Assembly (NCBI GenBank): GCA_013365325.1
Contig: JABVXV010000041.1
Coordinates: 248,001-312,000, forward strand
Length of the DNA stretch: 64,000 bases
From: Dipetalonema caudispina
Lineage: Eukaryota; Nematoda; Chromadorea; Rhabditida; Onchocercidae
Reading direction: 5' to 3'
How positions within the stretch are numbered: the first letter of the stretch is position 1; every line of letters begins with the position of its first letter. The notes under the pieces are model-generated. The model worked only from the letters and a program-made list of their open reading frames with translations, searched no databases and was not told the DNA's origin. The position numbers and the translations under genes were made by a program. This document shows, in pieces, positions 1-13,703 of the stretch.

Positions 1-379
1 TTTCTTGTCTGCCATAGCAAGTATCGCACGACTGCTTTGAAAAATATGCAGCCATCATCATATAGGTAACACCTTATGAACAACAATCCTTGTATCAAAT
101 AGCCTTTGAAATAAGATATGGGGGTAAACATGTTCGATTCAGCAGAGATGAAATAAATAATTGATTATTTAAAAGTAAATTTTCCTCGATGTTTCCTAGG
201 AAATGCTTTTTGTGCTACAAATTAAAATATTCCTTTTTATCTTTCTGCAAATATGACAAAGAAAAAAAAAGCTATTCATCGCATCAATGCAACTGAATTG
301 AGAAGCGCATTTCTGGTGATGACTTGATAGCATCGAAGGCAACTTACATAGAACCTTCGAAAAAGCTTGTACTGTCCAT
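1..379 (-). CDS. Candidate 5' end of an unidentified gene leaving the left edge
   Basis: Not recognised. On the minus strand an ATG at 379 follows an acceptor-like CTTTAG by about 26 bases. The frame reads MDSTSFFEGS and reaches a good donor (AT|GTAAGTT, exon 348-379). A second piece at 1-31 follows ...TTTCAAAGCAG and continues in matching phase as (I)RAILAMADKK to the window edge. The match of donor, acceptor and phase is the only support. Only 21 residues are visible, so no family can be named. The acceptor in front of the ATG would suit a spliced-leader addition site, which is inference. A chance open frame is a real alternative. Confidence 0.3.
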
Positions 380-3250
380 TTCGTTTGAAATACTTTCTGT
401 CTAAAGGTTCAAAGCTTAAGTCTGCCAAAACTTAATATTTTCACGATTTTGATACCGGCTAATCAGTCCCATACTAAGTACTAAGATTTGGTGAAAAAAA
501 AACTCGAAATAGACATTTGCTTGTATTTTACTTGAATTTAACTTTAAAAAAGAAACCTGTACAACTACAAACATGACAGAAAAACAACAGTTAAAAAAGT
601 CCATTTTGATTGAAATTGTTTTGAAACAATAAAATTTCTTACAGTGGAATAAAATTCCAAAGATGCTAAAGATTACAGAAAACATTAACAATTAACAATT
701 TTTTGGGAAGTTCAAATGATACATATTTGTAATACTCTTTATGTCAATTCAACACTCAATAAATTTGTTGCTAACGAAAAACAGAATCTTAACCGATCTA
801 ATAAAATAAATCATTGCCCTTCAGATCTAAGCCGAAATTCTTCTCTCAACACCAAGTATCTCGAGAACTATTGAGAAACCAACACTGTTTAAAGGCATTT
901 TCAACATTTTGTCCTCATAGTAAGCTAAAATAATATTCATGAAAAAGCAATATTATTTTTTTTATTTCAGAAATATCTTCTATCTTTATTATTCGCACCG
1001 GTATTTTTCACGAGTTTTGGCCCAGTCCCTTCTATACTCCTTATTCTATACATAATAATACAAGTCCCACCCCTCCTCAATGAAGTTTTGCCGTTCAATT
1101 TTTATTTCACATCCAGACACTGATACTTCTTAAAAACTACAATTTACAACTGGAATCTAGACTACGCGGTAGTTAAGCATAATTGGAAACGCAGGAACAT
1201 AATGAGAATAGTTTCTGAGTAGCAATAATCAGTCTAATTGCTTTGGTAGTAGAGGTTAACTACCATTCAACTTTTAATTTGGGTAACCTTCTTTACTTGG
1301 CTTCTCACAACAATCATCAGAGTCTCCATTACCACCATCACAAGCGAACAATTCTCCTGATGCTTTCAAATAACCATGACCCCCTCATATTATGATCACT
1401 GTACTTCGTCATGACCAACCATAATTTTATAAATGTCAAGTTACAGACACTTGTAAACAGAACAACAGTATGATCTTTGAGTGTGCTTATTATGTCAGGA
1501 CTAAAAAAAACCAGACCAAGAGCTAAGAGCCGAGATCTGCAACAGGAATATTTTAGAGATTTCAGCTGAATCTATACCTTCAATTAAACAATTGCCAATA
1601 TCCATCCTCTAATATGCAACCATAATAAACCATCTGGAAAGAGGAAGTTCCACAGCACTGCAACAATCCATAACTTTAGCAAGCATAAGCCAGCCCTCGT
1701 TAAGTTCAGAAGTTGCTAATAATTTTATAAACTGTAACATGGGTATGCCTAGACCATAACATGCTTTCCCTGAAATTAAACACAAATAGGAATTCATCAA
1801 TGCATCTGATAAATAGAAGTTACGAGTAATCATTGAGTAATTGGCATTAACTCGTATATTATGAGATTTGCAACTGTTCAAAATAGGATAATTTATTTGT
1901 AAACGAAAATACAGAATGCAAATTTCCGGAAACAGATGATATCATTCAAAGATGTTAAATATGAAATATACACGCTACAACGGACAATAAAGCACAGAAA
2001 TCTTAAGTGAATTGAATGAGGATGCAGCTATAAGCAATATTTCAGGAACTGAAGGGCTCGAACTCCGAAAAAATAAAGAAACAAACAACAACTCACTAAA
2101 GGAACAACGAATTCAGTTTATTAAAATTCATGTCAATTCATGATCTCAAGGAAAAAATAATCGAAAATGAACTGAAATGCAACAAAACATACCTGCAGTA
2201 AAGAAATCTGAAAAACGACTGCTTCGGATTTTCAGTTTGAGATCATAAAAATTCTTTTCAAACTTATTTACTTGCAAAGTCTTACAACTAGTCGGTCAAT
2301 TTGACCGCAAAATTATATTTTGTTGAACAAAATTAATTTGAGATGATGACTAACAATGACCAAATTACGAAAAATATCAACAAGAAACACCATAACAGAT
2401 AATATCCACAACCTTATGAGCAGCGAAAAACGTCACATCCCAGGTAATATAATGGAAAATGAGGAGATATAAAAATATAAGTCTTTGACTATGCTAGAAA
2501 GTGAATACGCCGTACTATCAAATTATTAAAACTGAAGCAAATACTGTATTTTTCCAACAAGAAATGTATCGTTTCATAAAACTAAAAGGAAAAAAAATCT
2601 ATCTCCATCCATCGAAGAAAAAAATTAAAAATATTCAGAGATCATTTTTAATTACAATCAGCTAGGAAAAACCTGGTAACATCAGCATTCATATTTCACT
2701 ATTTTTGATCCAAGACGACAACTGATTGAAGGGGAATAGAGAAGAATTGATAAGTTAGGCTTTTGAAAGCCGGTAATTCGAGAAATCTTCAAAATCAACT
2801 TGCATTAACCCCCTTCACAGAGCCAAACAGTAGTAATAGAGATCTTGACCTAAACGGATTTAGTTTTTTCGGAGGTTCTAAATATCCCAATTTAGTAGAT
2901 GAAAGCTTTCCAGTGCTGCGGAAACGGAGAAATGAAACTTAGTATCTTAAATTAGATCCTCCTTTATGAAATCATTGACAGATAAACAAATAACTAAACG
3001 AAAAAAAATGGTTGCATTTTGATTAATGGAAACGAAGTGAAAAAAAAACAATTAGTGGTGACGAAAGGTATATCTATCTACTGGAAACATCTGTTAAAAC
3101 AAAAAATTGTTACCAGTTGGTGTGCACTGTGTGAAATGTGTCGTCATTTGAGTATCATTTTAACAGAATTAGTTCTTAATTTTATGCAAGCTTATTCTTT
3201 TCTGCTGTTGAATAATGATGACGAATACGAATTTCGTTCAAATCTGCAGT
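380..3250. other. Intergenic, 3' side of jac-1
   Basis: AT-rich sequence with no supported gene. One minus-strand open frame at 1609-1881 becomes coding-like after an internal acceptor (TTTAATTTCAG, exon start near 1790), reading GKACYGLGIPMLQFIKLLAT and on to a stop at 1609. No partner exon was found on either side, so it is left as a weak candidate for the last exon of something. Confidence 0.5.
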
Positions 3251-6200
3251 TCATACCCAGCTATCACCACCCGTTGGGCCACAACGTTCACTGCGCTTAT
3301 GTACCGAAGCGTACAGTGGTTCACCAGCCTTAAAATTCATATTTACTTAAAGCATATTCTTATTCACGTAGCAAAGGAAACAATAATTAAACAGGGTGGC
3401 AAGAAGATAAGATGTATTTGAGGAATACATGCAAAAACAGCCAGTTTCTGCTGAAAAATCCAAACTTCGTCTGCCAATTCCATATGGAATCAGTACTTTA
3501 ACGATACAGTTGGCAATAACGAATTTGCGCAGTGTTTTGTTTTGACATACAAATTAAATGTCCGGACATTCGTATTAGCATAAGTTAAGTAATTCCCAAA
3601 TATTATTATTTCCTTGAAGAATAAACCTGGTTATGAGATCTAAACGAATGCATCCTGCTATTCCGACTTTGCAGAGAAAGATTTTGTGGATTACTCTCAG
3701 GAGAAGTTTTGCCACATGCAGAACCTTCTGGTGCGCTGGCCTGCAAGAAGCAATCTTTGTCAAATGGATAATAAAACAAGCCTGATTTTTACACAAGTTT
3801 GCCAAAATAAGGACTGATTTGCCGTATCCCAAAATTCAAAGAAGATTATGACTTTATAAAATTATAGTTACACGTCCTGAAAAACAATCACACGAAATGT
3901 TAATTAGCATACCCTACTATCCAATGTATCATATCGTCCTGTACCGTATGTGCTCGCACTGTCATCAAAATTTTCACTCTTTAAATGCGTTGGCCGTTCA
4001 GCGCCTTGTGATGATATTGGTCGAGAAAGCGTTGTCGCATCACGAGCACGAATTGTTGTTCCGGAATAGAAATCTGATTCTTTCAAACCGTTCCGTTTGA
4101 AGCCATCATGAAGTTCTTTATGCTGCCACATCAGGTAAAGAACCTGCAAGATATGAGCAATTTTATCAGCTTTTATCCAACGTAACCTGTAGTTTTTTTC
4201 AACATCTACTTTTAATTCATTGGTTCTGTGCCGATTCAAAAGTTTATTCAGTTGAAACCACACATCTATAAAGAAAGTATAGCCAAGATTGATGGGTTGC
4301 CTCTTATAATGAATTGAAAAAAGCCAAAAAAGAATAAATTAAGACAACCTGCGATGCATATTTGCAAATACGGGTGCTGTATATAGGATGGGAACTCGCT
4401 AAATTTCGCAGTCGATCGGTTCCTCCACATTCATGGATATTTCTGAACAAGTCATAGATGTAAAATTCAAAAATCATGCTCACTTCATTTTTAAGTGAAA
4501 ATGATATCCACAATAAACTTCCTCAATACTTTAAAAATCTGACTGCGGGAGCCCAGAGAGATCAGGAACCTTGTAAAGTCTGCGGAATGCTTGACAGTTT
4601 CAAATAATATGCCCAAAATTGCTCCAATTGTTGCATCGCTCACATTTGGATCTCGAAATCGTTGGTCAGCTCGAGGCAACTTTGCCACCAGATCTTTCAT
4701 TGCATATTTGCCGATCAGTTCACGATTTCGCTGCAACAGATGCACTTTCGTATTTGCATTATATCAGCAAAAATCTTTCACTAAGGCTTGCTCGGGAATA
4801 ACAGTTGAAGGCCTAAAGCCAACGAGTACTTTTGAGCTTTATAAATGAAAATTATCGAAAATTAGACAGATTTTAACAAAGTGCAAATAGTGACCTGATC
4901 AAGCGAAAGGTTTCGTAGAGCTGTTGTTACGGCGCAAACAACTTTGTCATCATTCAATCGTAGTAGTTCCACAAGCACAGGCAAACCTTTTTCTGTACGT
5001 ATACAGGCCCTGACATTAACTGATGGCTCGAAGTGACACGCAGCAAGGTTCTGTATTGCACCAGCAGATGCCTGACAAAACCATATTTACCAATTAGTAG
5101 AAATTTTAGGGTTCGATCACAATATAGCTTACAGATTTCAAATAAATGTGTACTAGGCAAAGAGATATAAAGATGATGACCTTTAAACTTGTGCTTAAAA
5201 ACATTACCTCCAGAATTTCAGGGTTCGATGCTTCCTGTAACAGCTTCAGATATAGTTTAACCAGCTGCGGTTGCCATAAAACTTCCGCTCCCTACAAAAG
5301 CTCTTTATTTAGAACTGATTTTATTCACTCATAAACAACAAATTATGAATTAGGATAAGACTCAAAGGCAAAGAAATATAAAGATGATAAGTCCTCTACG
5401 TCATAAGGTACTTTTCTATACATAAGTACCTTTAAATCACATAAAATGATGCAAATTACTAAGGACACTGAAATAAAATAAAACGCACTGCCGCACTTTC
5501 TGACCCATTCACTGCAGAGCTTTGTCCAATTTTCTTCTTTTTACTAGATTCTTTTTTCTTGTTTTTGGGACTTTCTGAAGGTGCCGATTTACTACGCTCC
5601 CGTTGCGCAGCTTCAAAATCAGCTTTAGGATCGTAATTTTCGTCTCTCACTTCTTGGATTCTGGAAAAATACAAACTTGTTTGTCACTGTAATTTTCTTG
5701 TGTGGTAATAAGTAATTCAAGATTTTAAAGTGAAATAAAACATGCCGGTAGCTGAGATTACGTAAAGTGCAGACAACATTTTCGACAGTACGTGTATCAA
5801 TCTGATTTCTCAAGACTGCATGATGCAAATAATGTACGAGGCTTTCGATCAAGCCAGGACAACCACGAAGTATTTTTCGGGCATTTGAGGAAGCAGCCGA
5901 AACATTCCTGAAAACCTTAGATGTTTTCTAATTTCAGTCGTCGTTGAAAATAACAACAGCAAACGAATGGATTTGCTACAAGATTTCAATAAAAAGATGC
6001 TAAAGGTTCTTTAAATATTGAAAATTTGCCTTAAAACACCAGTTCCATTTTTGAACATATTGATACTATGCGACACATTGCGTCCACTTTCCGGATTATT
6101 CCCAGTTAATCCAGAACCAGGTACAACAATACGTTGATTTATTGGTTCCGAAACTTGATTAAGTATTGTTGGTTTCAAGTCCTATAAATGTACCATTTTA

Positions 6201-9200
6201 TTTACTTTTAGAAACTTTGTATAGATGTACATTACAAATCTTTTTCGAAATCATAATCAGTCAAAACACTTACATCACAACTTGATAGATTCCAGAGAGT
6301 AGCAGTGACTTCTTCCATTACTTGCACATCGTGAGTCTGCCTCAACAGAGCTGCTAAAGCAACGATTCCACCTGCACCATTAATAGCACGCTAAAAAAAA
6401 CATTTCAATAAATTTGCAGGATTATTGCCGTGCCCGTATTATTTAAACACTTCCGAAACTCTGATTTGTCCTAAACATCGCTTTACCGAGAACAGATTTA
6501 CCTTATTTTCATCATTTTCTTTTCCGAATGATAAATTCTTCAAGCAACCGCAAACATTTTTTTGTATATCGGGTACATCGCTACCAAGTAAACGAACAAG
6601 TTTCGGAATTCCATCTAGTTCTCTATAAATCAGACTATTATCTTTACTTGAAGCAAAAAATACTTGTAGTTTCTTTAATGAACCCAGCAACTATGGAAGT
6701 AACAACAAGCTTTCTAAAGAAAAAATTACCTGGTCTCTTCTTTGATAGCGTTATCATTATAGGTCAAATGCTGCAAGTAGCCTGATGCATTGAGTTGTTC
6801 AACTTTATTTGCACTATCCAAATATTCAATCACCTCTCTTAGCGTTGGATCTCTCCAGTGCACTGAAAGTTTCAGAACACCTACTATCACTCAGAAAGTA
6901 CATAATGGTATTTCAAAACCAAGTTATTTATGTATTGAAAAGCTAACAACCGTCTCTTTCACGAAGAAATTTCCTGTGTATCGGTGGTGGAGAATCATCT
7001 CGATCAGGTAAAGGTGGCGATTCGTGTACAATTTCATCCTGAAGCAATGGGACAGTTCCATAAGTTGCTGTTTCCACGTAACTATCGTTGCCATCTAAAA
7101 ACAAAATTGACTGGAAAAATCATAAAACTTCAACGCATTTTATTAAAATAATCCAATCTTCTTTTCCAGAAAAAACTGTCAGTAAAGCAATTACTGTAAG
7201 ATATTCCTATGTGTACTCCTGGAGAAGGATCTGAAGGTACTGAGTAGCCAACAGAATTGCATGCTATAATGCGAAACTGGTATTCGTGGCCGGGTATGAG
7301 ATCACCAACTGCAAAACAACATTTAAATACTATAATATGCGATTTTCTGAGTGGAGCGGCAATGAATCTCAAGCTGTAGTGCATTAAAAATCTTGACGTT
7401 TAAACAACTATGTTTGACTATTTGGAATGAAATACAAACAGCTATTTGGGCAGTACTCATCAGCAGAGTACATATAAATGTTTGGTAAAGAATGAAAAGA
7501 TGTGATAAGGAAAGGGTAATGCATTTTCATTACGCTACGACACACATTTCCGAGCAATGGAAGCTTCTTTTTTTTCTTTGTATCCAAAGAGGCCAATACG
7601 GTGAAGTCACTAACAGAAAAAGAAAGCCGCAGAAGTAAAATATTTATGTTCCAAAATACCTGTCATCTTGCAGGAGCGAATAAGCATTTCATTGACCTTG
7701 TACCAAGCAGCATCCTGTTGATGGTCTCGGAATTCAACATCATAGCCCTGGAAGACATCAAGAATCAAAAACTATTCCTGAAGGCTGCCAAAGATGGGAA
7801 AAACGAAATGTATCTTTTTTCTCCCGGAAAACCCTACCGTTGATAATTTTACCTGTATCGGTAAAGAACTCGCAGCAGGAAACCAGCAGAGTGTTACACG
7901 ATCACCGTTGCCGAAGTCTACATATTCTGGTGGCTGAGGTTTTGCTGGAACTCCATGCAAAACTCCCGGTTTGATGGATGGTCGCAGTTGTACAACATCA
8001 GAAACTGCTGAAGGTGCTGATACGCTACCATCACGAGCACGTGCAATTACGCGGAATTCATAAGTAGAATCTGGACGAAGACATTCTACTGAAACCAATG
8101 GCATTTATTTCCTAAGAAAAAATTAACAGCGAAATACCTTATTTTGAGCTATCCCTAAAAATCATTTCAGGCTATCAGCAGGAAACCATAAACAAAGTTT
8201 TTTTATATTGGTAAATTTTACCAGTATAGGATGTGACACTGACAGCCGTTGTCGCGGTATACCATAACGGATCACCAATTTCCCGATATTCAACAATATA
8301 TGAAGCTGGAGGCTCATCTGGTGATCCACCTTCTGCCCAATGAAGGCGTACCCAGTTCAATTCAAGCTCCTCTATCTATAAAAATGGAAAAATATGCAAA
8401 CAGTAATTATGATGCTGTACTAAAAACGAGTTCATTGTTTCCCAGTAATCTAGCAGGAGTTTTAACGAACCTGTGGTTGTCCAGGAGGAGAAAAGCTACT
8501 TCCTGCCTTCATCATAGGTGGAACGCGAGATGGAACAGGTGGTTTCAATCGAATAAAACCGGACGATAAACTTGGTTCAGACGGGCCATCGGCAGTTTTC
8601 GCTATTACTCGGAATTCGTATTCCCCATTCGGCTTCAAGTTCAATACTGCAAAGCCGAAAGGCAATTAAGCAACAGAAATATTGGATATGTTAATTACCG
8701 AACTGGATACTGATGATCAGAAAGTTGAATAATGAAATAAGTAATGGTGATGAATAAAATACTCATTTATCAAATCATTTTTAAACTTCCACTCCTGACA
8801 AAATGTTAATAGTAGGATACAAACACAATTGGTATCATATTAAATTCATTAAAACACTACTTCAACTACAATCGAGAGTACAAATATATTAAATAAAATC
8901 CAAACCTTCAGTTCTGCATGCTGTTATTAAATAATCATTTGACTGCATCCAGTCACTGCCACCTGTACGGTAACTAACCTACAAACGTAAAGATAAACAG
9001 AAGAAAAATAGTGATATCCAAGAATCGAAAAAAACTACCGAAGTAAGTTGTTTCTGTGTAACTTATTATTTCAGCAACTTTTAAGTTTTTTGTCCATGCA
9101 TTTAAGCAATTTTTATCAATAACACGATAAAATGATTCCAAATTAAATTCAGAACTTACCTCATAGCCAGCCACGGGCGCAGAACCAGGATTTGCGATTG

Positions 9201-11495
9201 CTGGCGCCCATTCCAATACAATGCGATCAGAATCAAGCAGTAGCACGTAAGGTCGACCAGGTGCCGTTCCCCTCCAACCATCTAAAAAAACTGAATCGTA
9301 CAATTCAATCCCAATTGTAAGTTACTACGAAAAATAATGTACGCTTACTAGAATCAGAATGTAAATCATAATCCAATCGCAACTGCACTACTGCCGAAGT
9401 GGCTGAAGGCATACCACGACCTGCCGAATTGACAGCAACAACTCTTATTTCGTACTCAACGTGAGGATTGAGATCTTTTACTAAAAGAGATTATCATTAA
9501 ATAATATTTTTAGAAGATGAATAATATTCCAGAGTTCCGTTCCAAACAGTAATTCACTCATAAAAACTGGGTGTAAAACACCAAGAGTCTTTCACAAAAA
9601 TCACAAAAGGCGGTACAGATTGTTTGCAAATATCCTCTAATACAAGGAAAAATGGATGATTTCAACAAGCTAATAGATGCAATTATGGAAACTGTAGAGA
9701 AATCTCAAGTACATACTTCTAAACCTGTTTTCCTTGATCAGATCTTCATGAGCGAGGTACCATTCAGAAGTCCCAATTTCACATATTTCAACCTGAAGGA
9801 ACGCCTCATTTAAACTAAAATTTTAATGATTTCCCATAAATCCAGTTCACTGTGCAAATAATAGATTACCTGATAACCAATAATAGAACCAGCCCGTCCT
9901 TGCATATCTGGACACTGCCATGTCAAACCAATGTCGTAGCTAGTCACATCAGTAATTTCTGGAACGCCGGGAGCACTTGGAACGTCTGGAAGATTTATTC
10001 ATATGATGGTTTTTCTCCAACGAATGAATTATTAAGCATAAACAGTCATTTCATGCAACACACTTCTTGTGACAACTACACATCGAACAGAATATATACA
10101 TAACTACTGTCGTTTTTCCAGGCCAAAATAATACATGTAACTGGACCTGTTAGTTTTTTCGAAGCTGTTAGCATACGCATATCTTTTTCAAAACTACTCA
10201 AACACTATAAATCTCATATTGATAGAAAGCTGCTGGGTAAAATTCCGACAAATGACCTATAATAAATAGAAATTACTAAAAAAATCACCCCGTAAAGCAT
10301 AACGTTCAGCTTCATGAAAAGAACTTGGAGCAGGTGGTGGTGCATCATAAGCAACGTCATGTCGGCAGGAAGAGTCTTCGCCTGCAGTAAGATCAATAAT
10401 ACCAATTTGTTGTGTATTTAAAGTTAATTATAACTCAAATCTATAATTTGGAGATTACAACTGTTTCATAGAATTTACTGCTGATTACCATGTTCATAGG
10501 GCGGAGTGGTACGTGTAACTGGTAATGGACTTCCATCGGCATCAAAAAAATATTCAGCTTCTTGATTAGCAACAGGCAAATGACGCACTGATCTGGTTGT
10601 TGTTACTTTGGTGACACGAGTTATCTGCAGTTTTTCCACAAATTGATGGATAATTTATGCAATGTTCTTAATGCACCATGCAGAGTACAGAACGTTAAAT
10701 AGAGTAAATGAAAGTAAAACATCTTAGAAATTAAAGTAGACAATAGTTTATGATAACAACAAACTTTTTTTGTTTGAGATGAATGCCGCTCAATATCACC
10801 ATTAAGCTCTTTATTTAGGTAACGAACATCGGGTAATGTTTCGTCGGGAGGTTCATCATAATGTGACTCGTAAGTGTAGGAATATGTTGAACCGCGTGCA
10901 CTTGTTGGCCCAGCTAATGCTTCGGATAAATATGTTGAAGGGATTCTGGAACATGGGATCAGCTAAGTGATTAGTTATGCAGCACGCACTAAAATCATAA
11001 AAATTACTTCAAACTTCGATAGTAGCACCTTCCGAAAATGTGACATAACTAATTTAGAATTTGTTCAATATTAAAAAAAAAAAAATACATTGAATGTGTT
11101 AGTTCGTCATCCTTCCCTAGCTTCCATGTGTCCGGTACTGCTGACTGAGGTACTGTGCTGCAATATTTATTACTTGAAAATTTGAAAAGAAAAAGCAGTG
11201 TACATTATATTATAACTGGTAAGAAATATTAAGAAACCTATTAACCGTGACGATATTCCAGACTTCTCATGGGCTTAAAATGGAAGCTTCCAGCCTATCC
11301 AGCTAATGAATTGTACCACTAGACCTAACTTAGATTCAAGCTTTACTAAAATGAAGCTTACCTTACAAGAGTATCTACTTGTTCTGATGTATACACTTCT
11401 GTAAGCCGAGACTTCTTTTCGCGTTTGACAGTATGTGCGGGCGAAAATGAGGTGAGCTCGTGATCTTCCTCCGGAATCGGTTCCATCCGAAACAT
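3251..11495 (-). CDS. jac-1: JAC-1, delta/p120-catenin with four fibronectin III domains and armadillo repeats
   Basis: Adherens-junction protein that binds the cadherin juxtamembrane tail. Exons on the minus strand: 11362-11495, 11089-11157, 10765-10945, 10489-10624, 10289-10381, 9870-9985, 9717-9792, 9349-9480, 9160-9281, 8906-8978, 8471-8646, 8222-8375, 7853-8088, 7660-7747, 7195-7308, 6951-7094, 6730-6862, 6502-6622, 6274-6390, 6030-6181, 5746-5907, 5489-5660, 5208-5291, 4895-5071, 4570-4730, 4349-4442, 3913-4143, 3251-3328. All phases agree, giving 1241 aa. The N-terminal tail (about 1-204) holds a [17 protein letters not shown] stretch like the p120 VKTVTTRTV region. Four FN3 domains span about 205-633, and armadillo repeats about 682-1139 ([33 protein letters not shown]). 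The last exon ends GDSWV, the PDZ ligand of delta-catenin, ARVCF and p0071. FN3 plus ARM is the known nematode JAC-1 layout. The start is uncertain: there is an in-frame stop just upstream of 11495 and a second ATG at 11483. Confidence 0.94.
5661..5745 (-). other. GC-AG intron in jac-1
   Basis: The exon ends ...AGCTACCG and the intron begins GCATGT; the acceptor is TTTTTCCAG. Joining after CG with the next A gives the arginine in LRNLSYR-IQEV, matching p120 family LRNLSYQ. The only nearby GT would break the phase. Confidence 0.85.
5908..6029 (-). other. GC-AG intron in jac-1
   Basis: The donor is TTAAG|GCAAAT and the acceptor GGTTTTCAG. The join yields [18 protein letters not shown], which aligns with the family motif CLRNVSSERSEARRKLR. 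No GT donor keeps this frame. Confidence 0.88.
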
Positions 11496-12263
11496 ATTGG
11501 AGCAAGTGAATTATCAACAAAAAAGTTATGATATTTTCAATGCTGCACGCTATAGTTGGAGTCAATGAAGTGTAAATAAGAGTAAACGAATGAAGTAAGT
11601 TCATAAATCGAACGAAAGACAGTGACCTCCCCCTCCCTTTCTCCAGTATGTCACGATTTAACAACAGTCCGACTTTTGCAATGGCATCTTCCGAAGAGCG
11701 AATTTAGCCGATCACCTTTAACCTTCATCTAAATGAAAGCATGTGAACTGGCTGATTACTCATGGTTCGCTTAGTAAAGTAAAGGAATCCTCAAGAAGGA
11801 AAGGATGCAAAGTTTACTGGGTATGCAAAGGTAATGCAGTTCCAATGATCCATGAAACCTTTCCTACACTTGGTTCGTATTTGTTTGAAAATTGAGTTTG
11901 AAAGCAAAAAAAAGAAAATTTTCGAAAATTACACAGTCTAAATTTCCCACTCTTTTTCATCCAGTATTACTTTCTTTCTTTTTCTTCATGTATAATCTAA
12001 AACTACAGACCTTTTCAAGATCAGCCTATAACCCGACCCGGCCATCCTATCATCATAATCCAAGAGTAGCAATGGTCGTATATTACTAAAGCACGCAAGA
12101 ATACATTCTCGGAAGTTTCAAACAAGCCAAAAAGTCATCACCAAGTGCTGGGTTACCATCAGTAACCCAACCGATGGGAGAATTAAAAGGAGTCGTCCAG
12201 TACATTATTTCTCAATGTTACTAACACGTTAACGCAAAATAAAAAAAAAAATATATATATATA

Positions 12264-13703
12264 TCATACTGTAGTGATTGAAATGATTAGGAAATATAAC
12301 CGAGTATAAAAAGAAAACATTGATGCAACGTAATATCGATATACCACTCCTTCCTCTTTCCTTATAGATTGACAAATATCAGTGAGTATTTCTGTAAGGC
12401 CTTGCACTGTTAGTCTGGAAAATGGAGATAAAGGCGAGTATTTCAATGATTAATAAAAGTGGAATAGAGGAGAAGAATAGAGGAAAAAAGAATGGAAGCA
12501 TTGCAAGTGTTGGGTAAAAGAATGATTAACAAAAATGAAGGGGATGTCATTCAAGTGCGTACTTGAATCTTCATGAAAGGCAGAGGAGAGGAAGAAAAAG
12601 GACCGGAAAGAGAAAGTGCAGGGAAAAGAGGATTCGGATGGAACAGAAATGGTACTTCACCAATTCCTCCAACCACTAGTGATTATTGTCCCTCGCTATG
12701 CTGCTTGCTTTCTTGGGTACAGAGTGGATCGCAGGCTTGAAATAGCTTATGACAACATTTGACGAGTTTCCTGTTTGGGGAAAGGTATGCCTATTGGACG
12801 GTTTCTGGCTAACGTTTTACTACTGCTTCACAAGCGACGCTTACAGCACACAGCGTGCGTCCATGTCGATCGCTTCATTGAGGGTCATCATATGTCCGTG
12901 CCCGTCCAGTCCCATCACCCATTTCATTGTCGCTTTGCTCAAGATTCTCCGATATCGGCGCCTGAGAGCTGTTATTCTCGTTGAAGCAGACAACTGCACA
13001 CCATGCATTAACATTGATGAATGCGCGAAATATTGGCCATCAGTTGCCAGTATTCACAACTTCCACTATTTTAGTAATGAACAGTTGATCATATGATTGT
13101 TTCTCCAACCACTGTTCCATTTCTTTTTTTTTTTTTTTTTTTCGAATATTTGCAAAAAATCCGCAAGGCGTTGATTAATGTACGAATTTACGTTACAACA
13201 CGCTCGATTAATTAATTTCAAAAAAAAATATCTTACTATGAATGAGTTTTAGAAAAGAAACATTGGAAAACACAGAACACAGTATACGAGAAGTAAAGCA
13301 CTCGTCTTACGACACGTTCTTTTCCTGTTTCAAAACGGTGTTAACGAGTTAATATAAGTGAGAAGTTGCTCTAATCTAATATGGATCCATCCATTAAAAC
13401 ATCATCAGTTTCATTTGAGGTCATAAAAATGAAATTACCAATGTCTTAGTTCATAGCATACTTCAACAGATTTATACAACATTTTTTTCCTCCTATTTAA
13501 CCGATGATACAAATGGAGTGCAAAATTATCAATTCCTGAAAATCAACAATTAAAAGGCATAAATGTTCATAATTATTAGAATCACACACGGGAAGTATGA
13601 GTTGCAAACTTATGTAAGTTGATAAAAATTGTCCCAAGAATCTCTTGCCGTGTCTTACGTCTAATCTGCATTGGTAACATCTAGGTATCCCAACAATGCC
13701 CAT
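12264..13703 (-). CDS. Candidate three-exon gene or alternative 5' exons of jac-1
   Basis: Not recognised. Three minus-strand segments join in phase through canonical sites. Exon 13659-13703 opens with ATG directly after TTTTTAG (MGIVGIPRCYQCRLD, donor GAC|GTAAGA). Exon 12845-12993 lies between GTGCAG and CT|GTAAGC and includes ALRRRYRRILSKATMKWVMG. An exon starting at 12414 after TTTTCCAG reads LTVQGLTEILTDICQSIRKE. It either splices at GTG|GTATAT (12345) or runs on to a stop at 12264 with a hydrophobic end. The middle exon sits in a block clearly richer in G and C than its surroundings. No acceptor was found that would join this chain to the first jac-1 exon at 11495, so it may be a separate short gene, 5' exons of an alternative transcript, or chance. 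Confidence 0.3.

Noticed and set aside
3575..3832. 85-codon minus-strand frame between the last two jac-1 exons
   Set aside because: The flanking exons join in phase without it and it has no family similarity; it is intronic.
12749..13096. 115-codon plus-strand frame in the GC-rich block
   Set aside because: No splice or family support, and the opposite strand has a frame bounded by canonical sites over the same bases; more likely a shadow.
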